Shown in pieces: positions 1 to 7,207 of a stretch of 64,000 nucleotides of DNA. A program made the position numbers and the translations under genes. The stretch comes from Sporosarcina sp. (lineage in GTDB: Bacteria; Bacillota; Bacilli; Bacillales_A; Planococcaceae): NCBI GenBank assembly GCA_029257435.1, contig JARIBI010000085.1:1-64000 (forward strand), written 5' to 3'. The notes below the pieces were generated by a model, which worked only from the letters and a program-made list of their open reading frames with translations, did not search any database and was not told the origin of the DNA. Every line of letters starts with the position of its first letter. The first letter of the stretch is position 1.

Positions 1-324
1 GACAAAGATCAAACAAATTCAGTCATTCACTATGCAATGCAAGATCAGTCATCTGTCATTCAAGTTTCTAAGGCTGATGCAAATCCAACATCATTAAATC
101 TGACATTTTCATTGGAGGGAATATATAAAGATGAAAATACTTTCGCAGATATGAAAATCGTAGATGAAGAGGGTAATGAATATGGAGTAACTGGTTTTAG
201 GATGAGTACAAAAAATAACAAAACAATTATTTCAACAAACTTCCAAACAACTTCTTATAACAATTCCAAAAAGCTAAAACTGATTATAGAAGGTGTTGGG
301 GAAGTGGAACTATTCAAAGAATAG
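1..324 (+). CDS. C-terminal end of an unidentified protein (5' truncated by window)
   Basis: The frame is open from base 1, so this is the tail of a longer gene and the ATG at 37 is probably internal. About 107 residues are visible. They alternate hydrophobic and polar residues as in a beta-sandwich, with phrases such as KIVDEEGNEYGV and a last strand ending VELFKE. There is no signal peptide, membrane segment or cysteine in the visible part. The texture resembles the C-terminal beta domain of Bacillus anti-sigma/DUF4179-type surface proteins, but that is only an impression and no function is assigned. A strong hairpin terminator follows within about 10 bases of the stop. Confidence 0.6.
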   Translation, partial: DKDQTNSVIHYAMQDQSSVIQVSKADANPTSLNLTFSLEGIYKDENTFADMKIVDEEGNEYGVTGFRMSTKNNKTIISTNFQTTSYNNSKKLKLIIEGVGEVELFKE

Positions 325-334
325 AAAAAAAAAC

Positions 335-384
335 AACTCCTGAATTATCCTGTTTTTAACAGAGATGATTTGGGAGTTATTTTT
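335..384 (+). terminator. Rho-independent terminator after the truncated gene
   Basis: Long imperfect hairpin. AACTCC at 335-340 pairs with GGAGTT at 373-378, a middle helix contains one G-T pair, and an inner CTGTT/AACAG stem closes a small loop. ATTTTTG follows at 379-385. Confidence 0.8.
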
Positions 385-445
385 GATTGTCATATAATGA
401 TTATCGTGGGTAAGTATTCAATTAACGTAGGCTTTTGCGTTATAA

Positions 446-464
446 GCGATATCGTCTATATCGC
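446..464. repeat. Perfect small inverted repeat in an intergenic region
   Basis: GCGATAT (446-452), a 5-base loop, then ATATCGC (458-464). An overlapping alternative pairing uses TTTGCG at 434-439 with CGCAAA at 462-467. There is no T tract, so it is not an obvious terminator. It lies about 65 bases upstream of the next gene and could be an operator, a leader hairpin or a mobile-element scar. Confidence 0.45.
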
Positions 465-527
465 AAACAGGCCAATTTTCTGAGCTGGTGTTTGGTAAAC
501 AAATGTGATTAGTTAGAGGAGTTTTGA

Positions 528-995
528 ATGAAATATTTTGTAGATGATGACCATTGGGATGTATTGAGTTATGTAGAGGAATTAAAGAAACTATTACCGA
601 GGTTTAATAAAGTGACATCGAATTTTTTAAAGAGACATTCATTCCATGATGGAAAGGTTGTTTCTCTTACTGTTTTAAACCAGGAAAACGGTATAACCAA
701 GGATCCTACCACAATTAAAATGGTGATTGAGCAATATGAAGAGGGTGCGGGGGTATTTGAAATACAGTGGTTAAATGTTCGTAAGTTTTTAATGGACTTT
801 GATATCACAAGAAATGTTTATGGCAATAAACCTAATGAAATTGTTTTCGGCGGAAGAAAAGGCCTCGATGAATGGGGCTATGATGAAATTTTACCGTTAA
901 GTAAAAGAAAATTACAACATGAAATTTTATTGCATTCACAAACGAAAATAGTGATACATTGCTTGGACATTAAAATTAGAAAAATCAGGATTTGA
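528..995 (+). CDS. Hypothetical protein, 155 aa
   Basis: I do not recognise this protein. It is soluble, with no signal peptide or membrane segment. Visible features are an acidic and aromatic N-terminus (YFVDDDHW), a central RHSFHDGKV phrase, WLNVRKFLMDFDI, and a LDEWGYDEILPL stretch near residues 110-121, then a basic tail. The start is supported by AGAGGAG about 8 bases upstream of the ATG. It stands alone between two terminators and has the AT-rich composition of this accessory arm. Single-gene transcription is likely. Immunity-type or stress functions are possible for such orphans, but nothing in the sequence shows one. Confidence 0.7.
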   Translation: MKYFVDDDHWDVLSYVEELKKLLPRFNKVTSNFLKRHSFHDGKVVSLTVLNQENGITKDPTTIKMVIEQYEEGAGVFEIQWLNVRKFLMDFDITRNVYGNKPNEIVFGGRKGLDEWGYDEILPLSKRKLQHEILLHSQTKIVIHCLDIKIRKIRI

Positions 996-1044
996 ATATA
1001 AGTTGGGTTTATTTCTGAATCAGGGGACGTTTGTTTAAGATCAT

Positions 1045-1087
1045 AAGCCTAATTTCTCTAGCTTGTAAAAGAGAAATTAGGCTTTAT
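1045..1087. terminator. Bidirectional terminator between convergent genes
   Basis: Perfect 14-base arms AAGCCTAATTTCTC (1045-1058) and GAGAAATTAGGCTT (1071-1084) with a short loop. The plus side is followed by a T-rich run. It lies between the 528-995 gene (plus) and the 3' end of the bdbC operon (minus), so it probably serves both. Confidence 0.85.
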
Positions 1088-1196
1088 TATTTATTTCTTG
1101 AGCGAAATAGCACTTGAAATGGGTGCAATTTAACTTTGAGAGTAACAACCATAGTTTCAACAACAGTGGCTTGTATGATTTTTTTAGAAATATTCT

Positions 1197-1640
1197 TTAC
1201 TCAAATGATTTCTTTGATTTCATTAAAAACATACAGATAGTAATACTTACAAATGCCATTAACGCTAGTAATGGTATTGTTATAAACCCGAGCCAGTTTA
1301 TATATTGAGAACTGCAAGGAACACCACTCACGCACGGCTTGATGCCTCCAAATCCGGGTATCTTCTGTTCTAAATAATGCATGAGCGATATGCTTCCTCC
1401 AATAAGTGCTAACGGAAGCACGAATTTCTTAACAGAACTGTCATTTTGGAATGTTCCAATCCCCAATATCAAAATTAGCGGGTACATGAAAATACGCTGA
1501 TACCAACATAATTCACATGGAATAAACCCCTTAATTTCACTGAAGTACAAACTTCCAAACGTTGCAACTAATGAGACTACCCAAGCCCCATATAATAAAA
1601 ATCCCTGCGGTTTAGAATCCTCTCTGGTTGTCTCCGCCAT
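1197..1640 (-). CDS. bdbC: Disulfide-bond oxidoreductase, DsbB/BdbC family
   Basis: Membrane quinone-linked thiol oxidase that should reoxidise the DsbA-like partner encoded just upstream. The 147-aa protein has four predicted membrane segments. It carries the family cysteine pairs: CELC (C42/C45) followed by WYQR in the first external loop, and a second pair C103/C109 in KPCVSGVPC. SQYINWLGFITIPLLAL is typical of the last part of BdbC. The stop of bdbD and this ATG overlap by one base (TGATG), indicating translational coupling. It is the last gene of a four-gene minus-strand operon with copC, copD and bdbD. Outside that operon BdbC/BdbD pairs serve competence or secreted proteins; here metal exposure is the likely cue (inference). 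Confidence 0.93.
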   Translation of the reverse strand: MAETTREDSKPQGFLLYGAWVVSLVATFGSLYFSEIKGFIPCELCWYQRIFMYPLILILGIGTFQNDSSVKKFVLPLALIGGSISLMHYLEQKIPGFGGIKPCVSGVPCSSQYINWLGFITIPLLALMAFVSITICMFLMKSKKSFE

Positions 1641-2314
1641 CAGTCTTTATTCTTAATCTCTTGAGCGATTGCTGACTGAATGGCGTCATAATCAAAGGGA
1701 TCCTCCATCATTTTTCCGTTAATCACAATGGACGGAGTCATTGAAACTCCCGCTTCTTCCACTAAATCTTCATCGACTTTAACGCTTTCCATAGTAGCTT
1801 CCTGTTCCATATCTGTTTTCAACAAAGATTGATCAATCTCAGGATAATTACTTGCAATTTGCAGGATTTTTTCAGGGGTTACCCATAGTCCGTCATGATT
1901 TTCGTCAGGCTGTGCATCAAATAGCGCCTGATGGAATGCCCAATACGAATCCGGGTTCCGTTCATAAACGGATTCAGCGGCAATCGATGCTAAAATCGAT
2001 TCTTCACCGTGGAATAATACGTTCACGAATGAAAATTTAACTTGACCCGTTTCGATATAATCATTTACTAACTCTGGATAAATTCGTTCTCCCCAAGTTT
2101 TACAAGAAGGGCATTTAAAATCACCAAATTCCACTATCGTTACAGGAGCATCTTTCTCTCCAAGTGACGGCTGTCCGGTGACATCGATTTGCTTTGCTTC
2201 TGTTGGCAACGATTCTTCTTTATTGCTGAATACAGCGACTGCGGCCAATATGACTACTACCACAAGCGTTAATATAACTATAAATTTCATATTTGAATTC
2301 TTATTCTGTGTCAT
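1640..2314 (-). CDS. bdbD: Thiol-disulfide oxidoreductase, DsbA/BdbD family
   Basis: Extracytoplasmic membrane-anchored thiol oxidase of 224 aa. Residues about 9-29 form an N-terminal signal anchor. A thioredoxin-fold DsbA domain follows, with active site C68-P-S-C71 in VEFGDFKCPSC. The cis-proline loop appears as SMTPSIVING near residue 195. The intervening helical domain carries the ASIAAESVYERNP stretch usual in BdbD. It would introduce disulfides into exported proteins and pass electrons to BdbC, encoded immediately downstream with a one-base overlap. Placement after copC/copD suggests a role in oxidising, or protecting from metals, exported cysteines (inference). Confidence 0.93.
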   Translation of the reverse strand: MTQNKNSNMKFIVILTLVVVVILAAVAVFSNKEESLPTEAKQIDVTGQPSLGEKDAPVTIVEFGDFKCPSCKTWGERIYPELVNDYIETGQVKFSFVNVLFHGEESILASIAAESVYERNPDSYWAFHQALFDAQPDENHDGLWVTPEKILQIASNYPEIDQSLLKTDMEQEATMESVKVDEDLVEEAGVSMTPSIVINGKMMEDPFDYDAIQSAIAQEIKNKD

Positions 2315-2347
2315 CTAATACCTCTTCTCTCTTATTTTTCTATTGAA

Positions 2348-3442
2348 CTATTGAATGCTTGCAATGAATCCTAAATATAGCGAAAGGGTACAGAACAACC
2401 CCGAGAAAAACGAAACAACCGCGGGTGCCTCTTTTTTGAAGCTGTAGAAGATCAGCCCTATGAAAATGATCGCCACTATGAAATACAGTATATTAATTGG
2501 ATTTAACCCGAATTGCACATGCATGGAAGGATTAATATTTCCTGAATAAAAATAATCAAAGACTGCCGAAGGACCACTGCCACTAAGAGTTATCTCGATA
2601 CTGTGAGGTGGTTCTTGCTGACCCAAGACCGCTGTCGAAACGAACGTAAAGAAAAGTAATACGCTTTCGAACTTCAACCACGGTATCGGATTGATTTGCT
2701 CTTGTCGTTTCAATTTTTGCCTAATCCAAAATCCATTAATACAAGCAAATAACAAAACAGGGATGATGGTCAAATGCTTCACTAATAAGGCTTGTCCATA
2801 TGATAACATCCAAGCGTCCCCATACTCGTTTACATCGATGACCAATGTCATTAGAAATAATCCAGTTCCCATGATTGTGAGGAAACAACCAATTGCCAAT
2901 GGTGTAAACCATTTTAAAAAAGAAAGCCAGTTCTCTTGATTTTTTGAATACCATCCAACAATTAGGAGGATACCTACCCAAATTGTAACTGCTAAAAAGT
3001 GTAACGAGTGGACAACGAATCCACTCCATTCAGTGAGGGAGGCTGCGTGACTTGCCCATCCCAATGCCAAGAGAAGAATTAAAGTAAAAGCAAGAGCTAT
3101 ACCAGCCAGTAACTTGCTTTTTAATACCGGGAACAACGAAACAAACAGGTAAAAAAATAGTGCAAGTATGACTGTGACATTCCAAGCCTTCCCTACTTCA
3201 AAACCACTAAGTACATTGTGCATCGTTAACACTAACCCGATATCTTCATAAAGAAACAAGATAATCCGTATTACAGGCGCAGCCGAAAAGAGAATGATAC
3301 CTAATACAGAAAGTTGGATCAAGCGTTTAGGGATGCTTATTTGGGGTCTCAGCCGTTCCGGGATAAATTGAAGGATAAATGATCCCATTAATAGCGAAAA
3401 ACAGAGATACAAAAGACTTTCAGAAATATAAATCCAACCCAT
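2348..3442 (-). CDS. copD: Copper resistance membrane protein, CopD family
   Basis: Polytopic membrane protein of 364 aa with roughly eight or nine hydrophobic segments. Family hallmarks are GWASHAA near residue 127 and HSLHFLAVTIWVGILL, whose histidines are the usual candidates for copper ligands. CopD works with CopC in copper uptake or handling across the membrane. Its ATG follows the copC stop directly (TAA then ATG), so the pair is translationally coupled. In B. subtilis a CopC-CopD fusion (YcnJ) is copper-regulated; here they are separate proteins and the divergent regulator is ArsR-type, not CsoR. The true substrate could therefore be another soft metal. Confidence 0.88.
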   Translation of the reverse strand: MGWIYISESLLYLCFSLLMGSFILQFIPERLRPQISIPKRLIQLSVLGIILFSAAPVIRIILFLYEDIGLVLTMHNVLSGFEVGKAWNVTVILALFFYLFVSLFPVLKSKLLAGIALAFTLILLLALGWASHAASLTEWSGFVVHSLHFLAVTIWVGILLIVGWYSKNQENWLSFLKWFTPLAIGCFLTIMGTGLFLMTLVIDVNEYGDAWMLSYGQALLVKHLTIIPVLLFACINGFWIRQKLKRQEQINPIPWLKFESVLLFFTFVSTAVLGQQEPPHSIEITLSGSGPSAVFDYFYSGNINPSMHVQFGLNPINILYFIVAIIFIGLIFYSFKKEAPAVVSFFSGLFCTLSLYLGFIASIQ

Positions 3443-3997
3443 TTACTTTTGCCTTCTTCCTATGATCCAGCCAAAAGTCCCCCCGGCTACCGTAAATAAA
3501 ATAATAAGGATTACAACAAGAACATCATTCGATGCTATTTTTGATGAATCTTCCATTGACTGCTCTACAGGTTCATCTATTGTTTCTTCCTTTGGCACAA
3601 CAGACGGTTCTTGTTTTGCTTCAATACCTGACGGCTCTTCTAATTCAACTTGACTTACTATGAATGAATAGGTTCCTTCGATAGGGTGTCCATCCGTACC
3701 AATAATCTTCCATTCCACTGTATATGTACCATTATCCAGCGGAGACACGAATCCTCCCGTCATAACATTTTCATTCACTTGAGTAGTACTGATGGTGATT
3801 TCCTCTCTATTCTCGTCAAAAACCTTCACTGTACTTGTCGATTCAATTTTCGTATTAAACTCCAATACAATTTCATAAACATCTTCAGTGATGTCTTCCC
3901 CTCCAGCCGGTGAGGAATTTGATAACCCGGTATGTGCAGAAACAGTGGTTGTACATGCGAACAACAACATTAATGTAGCACAAATAATCCTCTTCAT
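3443..3997 (-). CDS. copC: Copper-binding protein CopC, membrane-anchored
   Basis: Start chosen at 3997, 44 codons inside the longest frame, because AGGAAGAGG sits just upstream and a clean signal peptide begins there. The 184-aa product has a signal peptide ending TVSA, so mature CopC begins with His22, the usual Cu(II) N-terminal ligand. A CopC beta-barrel follows, with AGGEDITEDVYEIVLEFN and the conserved DGHP motif (D102, H104), then a Pro/Glu-rich linker. A C-terminal membrane helix (about 158-178) ends in GRRQK. First gene of the copC-copD-bdbD-bdbC operon, transcribed away from the ArsR regulator from a promoter containing one of two operators. Confidence 0.9.
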   Translation of the reverse strand: MKRIICATLMLLFACTTTVSAHTGLSNSSPAGGEDITEDVYEIVLEFNTKIESTSTVKVFDENREEITISTTQVNENVMTGGFVSPLDNGTYTVEWKIIGTDGHPIEGTYSFIVSQVELEEPSGIEAKQEPSVVPKEETIDEPVEQSMEDSSKIASNDVLVVILIILFTVAGGTFGWIIGRRQK

Positions 3998-4120
3998 TGC
4001 TCCTCTTCCTTTCGGTAGCGGTAAAAATAGCGTTGAATCAAAAAAATTGCAAAAAAAGCCACACACTAAACCGTTCAAAAAGTGGAATTGTTCACGACAT
4101 CCACAGATAAAGACATTAGA

Positions 4121-4149
4121 TTGACACACATATTAGTTATAGCTAATGT
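4121..4149 (+). promoter_or_regulatory. Promoter of the arsR-type gene with operator 1
   Basis: TTGACA (4121-4126), 17-base spacer, TAATGT (4144-4149). The spacer and -10 are occupied by the inverted repeat ATTAG-N6-CTAAT (4132-4147), flanked by further symmetric bases (CACAT on the left, GTG on the right). A repressor bound here would block the regulator's own promoter, the usual arrangement for ArsR/SmtB autoregulation. Confidence 0.7.
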
Positions 4150-4150
4150 G

Positions 4151-4181
4151 ATAATAACAAAACATATTAGTACTGTCTAAT
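4151..4181 (-). promoter_or_regulatory. Promoter of copC-copD-bdbD-bdbC with operator 2
   Basis: Read on the minus strand: TAGACA (complement of 4174-4179), 17-base spacer, TATTAT (complement of 4151-4156). The second inverted repeat ATTAG-N6-CTAAT (4166-4181) covers the -35 and spacer. Its centre lies 34 bp from the first operator's centre, about three helical turns, so two repressor dimers could sit on the same face of the DNA. Confidence 0.65.
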
Positions 4182-4198
4182 GTATAAGGGGCGATATT

Positions 4199-4519
4199 AT
4201 GATTCAAGTAGATTTAGATCTTAAAGTGAAATTTTTACGAGCATTCGGAGATAAAACAAGGGTTCAAATATTAGAGTGCATCAAATATGATGAAAAGACC
4301 GTATCACAAATTGTTGATAGGTTAGACGGGAATCAGTCAAATATTTCGCAGCACTTAGCCTGTCTTAGGGGATGTGGAATCATTGAGGGAAGACAAGAGG
4401 GAAAATACGTCTACTATGGATTGAGAAATCATCAAATAAAAGAGTTGTTAGACACATTTGATCATGTACTTAGTCAAATTCAAGATGATGTTGCTTGTTG
4501 TGAAAACCATATAAGTTAA
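4199..4519 (+). CDS. ArsR/SmtB-family metal-sensing repressor, CmtR-like
   Basis: Small winged-helix repressor of 106 aa with the typical FGDKTRVQIL and QSNISQHLACLRGCGIIEGRQEGKYVYYGL core. Its recognition helix carries C55-x3-C59 and its tail ends with C100-C101. That matches the Cd/Pb sensor CmtR, where two cysteines four apart in this helix and one in the C-terminal tail bind metal. It lacks the CadC-type ELCVC motif. It should repress its own promoter and the divergent cop-bdb operon until soft metal binds. AAGGGG precedes the ATG. A Cys-rich, frame-broken gene follows within 13 bases, and a strong ribosome site AAGGAGGTG lies in that gap. Confidence 0.88.
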   Translation: MIQVDLDLKVKFLRAFGDKTRVQILECIKYDEKTVSQIVDRLDGNQSNISQHLACLRGCGIIEGRQEGKYVYYGLRNHQIKELLDTFDHVLSQIQDDVACCENHIS

Positions 4520-4532
4520 GGAGGTGCGAAAA

Positions 4533-4904
4533 ATGGACAAAAAGTACTGTTCGACCAATTCAGAACCCCCAATAGTAGAGGAACCAACAAATTGCTGCAG
4601 TAGCAACCAAGATACTCAAATCGTAAAAAGCAAGGTGTTACGATAAGTTGTTGTAGCAGTAACACGATAGATTCAGGGATCGAAGAAAGATTCAATGTTT
4701 ATGAAAGAAGAAAGTAAAGTAACGACTTGCTGCAACAGTAAAGAACTCAAAAAGGTCTCTATTGTTTCAGAAGATTGTTGTACTCAACCAAAAGAAATTC
4801 TAAATCCGGTTAATGTAAATCTCAATGCAGGAGTGAAAGAGTCAACACGACTATTGATAAGCATCTTGAAAAAATTACAACAACCTGCACCTTTTCAGTA
4901 CTAA
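4533..4904 (+). pseudogene. Frame-broken gene with repeated Cys-Cys motifs (metal-binding remnant)
   Basis: A perfect SD (AAGGAGGTG, 4518-4526) precedes ATG 4533. Frame 1 reads MDKKYCSTNSEPPIVEEPTN then CCSSN and stops at 4646 after 37 codons. The similar phrase TISCCSSNTIDSG continues in the +2 frame to a stop near 4717. From 4695 the first frame resumes with KVTTCCNSKELKKVS and SEDCCTQPKE, ending at 4904. So one repeat theme (Lys/Val, four to ten residues, then Cys-Cys) runs across three segments in two frames, consistent with a two-base gain near 4636 (GTGT) and a second indel before 4725. It could be the relic of a Cys-rich metal-trapping protein or the leader of a metal P-type ATPase. 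No ATPase core follows. Confidence 0.55.
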
Positions 4905-4988
4905 CCATTTTGTTCAATTAACAGTATTAATTTGATAATTTTAATGAAGCGGGGAATCATACGCCTAAAGAGAAGTAGAGGTGTAAAA

Positions 4989-5519
4989 ATGATTAGAACC
5001 CTTTCGCTTTTGTTGCTATTCTTCTGTTTAATGACCATATATGCAGTTGCCAACGATAAGCCCCGTCTTTATGAAGAGATGTATCCCGAAATTGGTTACA
5101 AATCTGTGGAGGGTGCATTGTATGATTTCGAACAGCACTTCAAACAAAAACTTAAACTGCCGCTTAGAGTTCCGCCTATAATCTTTACTCATCAATTCGG
5201 CAGGCTGAATGATTTAGAGGGTGACCTTAATGATTCATTTGAAGTGACATTTATTAATGACCAGTTATCTGAAAACCATTTCAAAATTGAGGTTCGGCCT
5301 GTTGCACATAAAATCGAGTTTAGTGACAAGGCCGTTTTAAAAACCTTTAAACTGGATAATGGAAATACAGCAAAGTATATGGAAAAACCGATTCCAGGTT
5401 TTAATTTACTAGAATTCGAACGAGACCGTTGGCAATATGTGTTCAGTATCGATAAAAAGGTTTCGGATAGGATTACGCCTGAAATTTTAGTTCGGATAGC
5501 AAATTCTATTGATTTCTAA
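4989..5519 (+). CDS. Secreted or membrane-anchored hypothetical protein, 176 aa
   Basis: Start taken at 4989, where AGTAGAGGTG precedes the ATG and a signal peptide begins (IRTLSLLLLFFCLMTIYAVA, then NDKP). There is no lipobox cysteine, so it is either secreted after cleavage or anchored. The mature domain starts LYEEMYPEIGYKSVEGAL and contains LPLRVPPIIFTHQFGRLNDLEGD, then ends with ISIDKKVSD-like and PEILVRIANSIDF phrases. I recall similar secreted Bacillus proteins annotated as DUF4367-like, but this was not checked. Function unknown. It has its own terminator. Confidence 0.75.
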   Translation: MIRTLSLLLLFFCLMTIYAVANDKPRLYEEMYPEIGYKSVEGALYDFEQHFKQKLKLPLRVPPIIFTHQFGRLNDLEGDLNDSFEVTFINDQLSENHFKIEVRPVAHKIEFSDKAVLKTFKLDNGNTAKYMEKPIPGFNLLEFERDRWQYVFSIDKKVSDRITPEILVRIANSIDF

Positions 5520-5631
5520 ATATGCTCTTCGACCACTTCGATGTTACTTACCAAAGCCTTTTGTTGGAAAGTTTCGAATGGAACGAAAAACAGCGGGTGA
5601 CAACATTCCCGCAATAATTGGAGATGTAAAA

Positions 5632-5677
5632 AGAGCGAGTTGGGATTAGCTGCTAATCCCGACTCGCTCTCTTTTTT
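5632..5677. terminator. Strong hairpin between convergent genes
   Basis: AGAGCGAGTTGGGATTAGC (5632-5650) pairs with GCTAATCCCGACTCGCTCT (5652-5670) with one G-T pair. CTTTTTT follows on the plus side; on the minus side the follow-on is only TTTT. It terminates the 4989-5519 gene and probably the aspartokinase. Confidence 0.85.
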
Positions 5678-5682
5678 ATCAT

Positions 5683-7050
5683 TTACACACGTGCAACGGC
5701 TGTTTGGAAAAACTCGTCATACAGAGAACGGAGCACATCGGTTTCATCCTTTTTGTGAATACCGAACACTAAGCTGACTTCAGTGGACCCCTGGTTGATC
5801 ATTTGAATGCTTGCGCCTGTTTTTGCGATTGCTGTTGCAGCACGCGCCGTCAAACCCGTTGTATCCCGCATACGTTCTCCGACAAGCACCACCATCGAGT
5901 AATCGCGGCGGAAGTACACATCATCTGCATCTAAATCTTCCTTCACACGGTGTAAAATACGGGCTTCCTTTTCTTCCGTCAAAAACGAATCACGAATTAT
6001 AACAGACATATTGTCAATTCCCGAAGGCGTATGCTCAAATGGAATTTCTTCGTCCTCCAGAATCTGCAGCAAGCGCCGGCCAAAACCGATTTCCACGTTC
6101 ATTAAGTATTTATCAACGAAAAGTGTTGAGAAGCCATCATCTGCAGCGATCCCGACAACTGGCTGTGAACCGCATTCACGTTCTTTCACAATCATCGTCC
6201 CGCGTACACGGGGGTTGTTTGTATTTTTAATGCACACCGGAATTGACCGCAAGAACGCAGGGCGCAATGCTTCGTCGTGGAATACTGTGAATCCTGCATA
6301 CGAAAGCTCTCGCATTTCACGGTATGTCATTGTATGGATGGCACATGGCTGGTCAACCACGTTTGGATTTGCAGAAAACACCGAATCGACATCGGTGAAG
6401 TTTTCATACAGTTCAGCCCCGGTCGCCGCAGCGAGCAGAGAACCTGTAATATCTGAACCGCCCCGATTGAATGTGCGAAGTGTTCCGTCTTTTGTGTAAC
6501 CGAAGAAACCTGGGAAGACGATAATCCCGCGTCTATTCCGTAATTCAGCAAGGAGTTCCTCACCTTCAGGAAGCGCCTGCACCCGCTGCGGACGTTCATT
6601 GACCAACAAACCGCCTTCTTTTGGACAGACATACGTCGCTTCCATGCCAATCGATTTCAAATACGCAGCAATGAGTTTCGCGTTGTTATCTTCACCGGAC
6701 GCTTTTAGGCGATCCATGAATAGAATCGGATCTTCTTTGTCGAGCGAAAGTCGTTCACGTAAGTCTTTTTCAATTACAGTGTTCATCGAACCATCAAGAC
6801 CAAGTTCCTCTGCAATCTCTTCATAGCGAGCAAGAACTTGTTGCAGTTCTGACTCGGCATCTTGGCCAATCAAGGCTCTTTCTGCAAGAAGAATGAGCAG
6901 ATCCGTCACTTTGGTATCGTCACTGTGACGTTTGCCTGGAGCGGAAACGACAATAATTTTTCGGGATGAATCGGAAAGGATAATGTTTGCTACTTTTTTG
7001 ATTTGTTGAGCCGATGCAACAGATGTTCCGCCAAATTTACAAACCTTCAT
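5683..7050 (-). CDS. thrD: Aspartate kinase (monofunctional, threonine-pathway type)
   Basis: Phosphorylates L-aspartate, the first step towards lysine, threonine and methionine. The 455-aa protein opens with KFGGTSVA (residues 5-12), has VSAPGKRHSDDTKVTDLL near residue 35 and FNRGGSDITGSLLAAA in the kinase core, then two C-terminal ACT domains for feedback control. Length and sequence match the third Bacillus aspartokinase (YclM/ThrD, also called LysC-type III), not the smaller alpha/beta DapG/LysC. It is divergent from hom-thrCB, fitting a joint threonine locus. The intergenic space holds an inverted repeat that could be a shared operator. Its ribosome site is weak (GGATCTGG). The symbol follows B. 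subtilis usage; lysC is an alternative label. Confidence 0.9.
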   Translation of the reverse strand: MKVCKFGGTSVASAQQIKKVANIILSDSSRKIIVVSAPGKRHSDDTKVTDLLILLAERALIGQDAESELQQVLARYEEIAEELGLDGSMNTVIEKDLRERLSLDKEDPILFMDRLKASGEDNNAKLIAAYLKSIGMEATYVCPKEGGLLVNERPQRVQALPEGEELLAELRNRRGIIVFPGFFGYTKDGTLRTFNRGGSDITGSLLAAATGAELYENFTDVDSVFSANPNVVDQPCAIHTMTYREMRELSYAGFTVFHDEALRPAFLRSIPVCIKNTNNPRVRGTMIVKERECGSQPVVGIAADDGFSTLFVDKYLMNVEIGFGRRLLQILEDEEIPFEHTPSGIDNMSVIIRDSFLTEEKEARILHRVKEDLDADDVYFRRDYSMVVLVGERMRDTTGLTARAATAIAKTGASIQMINQGSTEVSLVFGIHKKDETDVLRSLYDEFFQTAVARV

Positions 7051-7118
7051 TTAACCAGATCCAATCTTTAATTAATTGTGACTTGTGTGATATATTGAAT
7101 AACAATAACATGATAGGG

Positions 7119-7166
7119 TTGTCCTGTGAAGACTTTATCTTTATACTGTCTCTATGGAAAGGACAA
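7119..7166. promoter_or_regulatory. Inverted repeat in the aspartokinase-hom divergent region
   Basis: TTGTCCT (7119-7125) and AGGACAA (7160-7166) are exact inverted copies separated by 34 bases. They lie upstream of hom and of the divergent aspartokinase gene. B. subtilis ThrR represses both hom-thrCB and thrD, so a shared operator is plausible; this is inference. Confidence 0.35.
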
Positions 7167-7207
7167 TTGTTGTTTTATAGTGTACATAATAGCGAGGGGA
7201 ATCGTCA

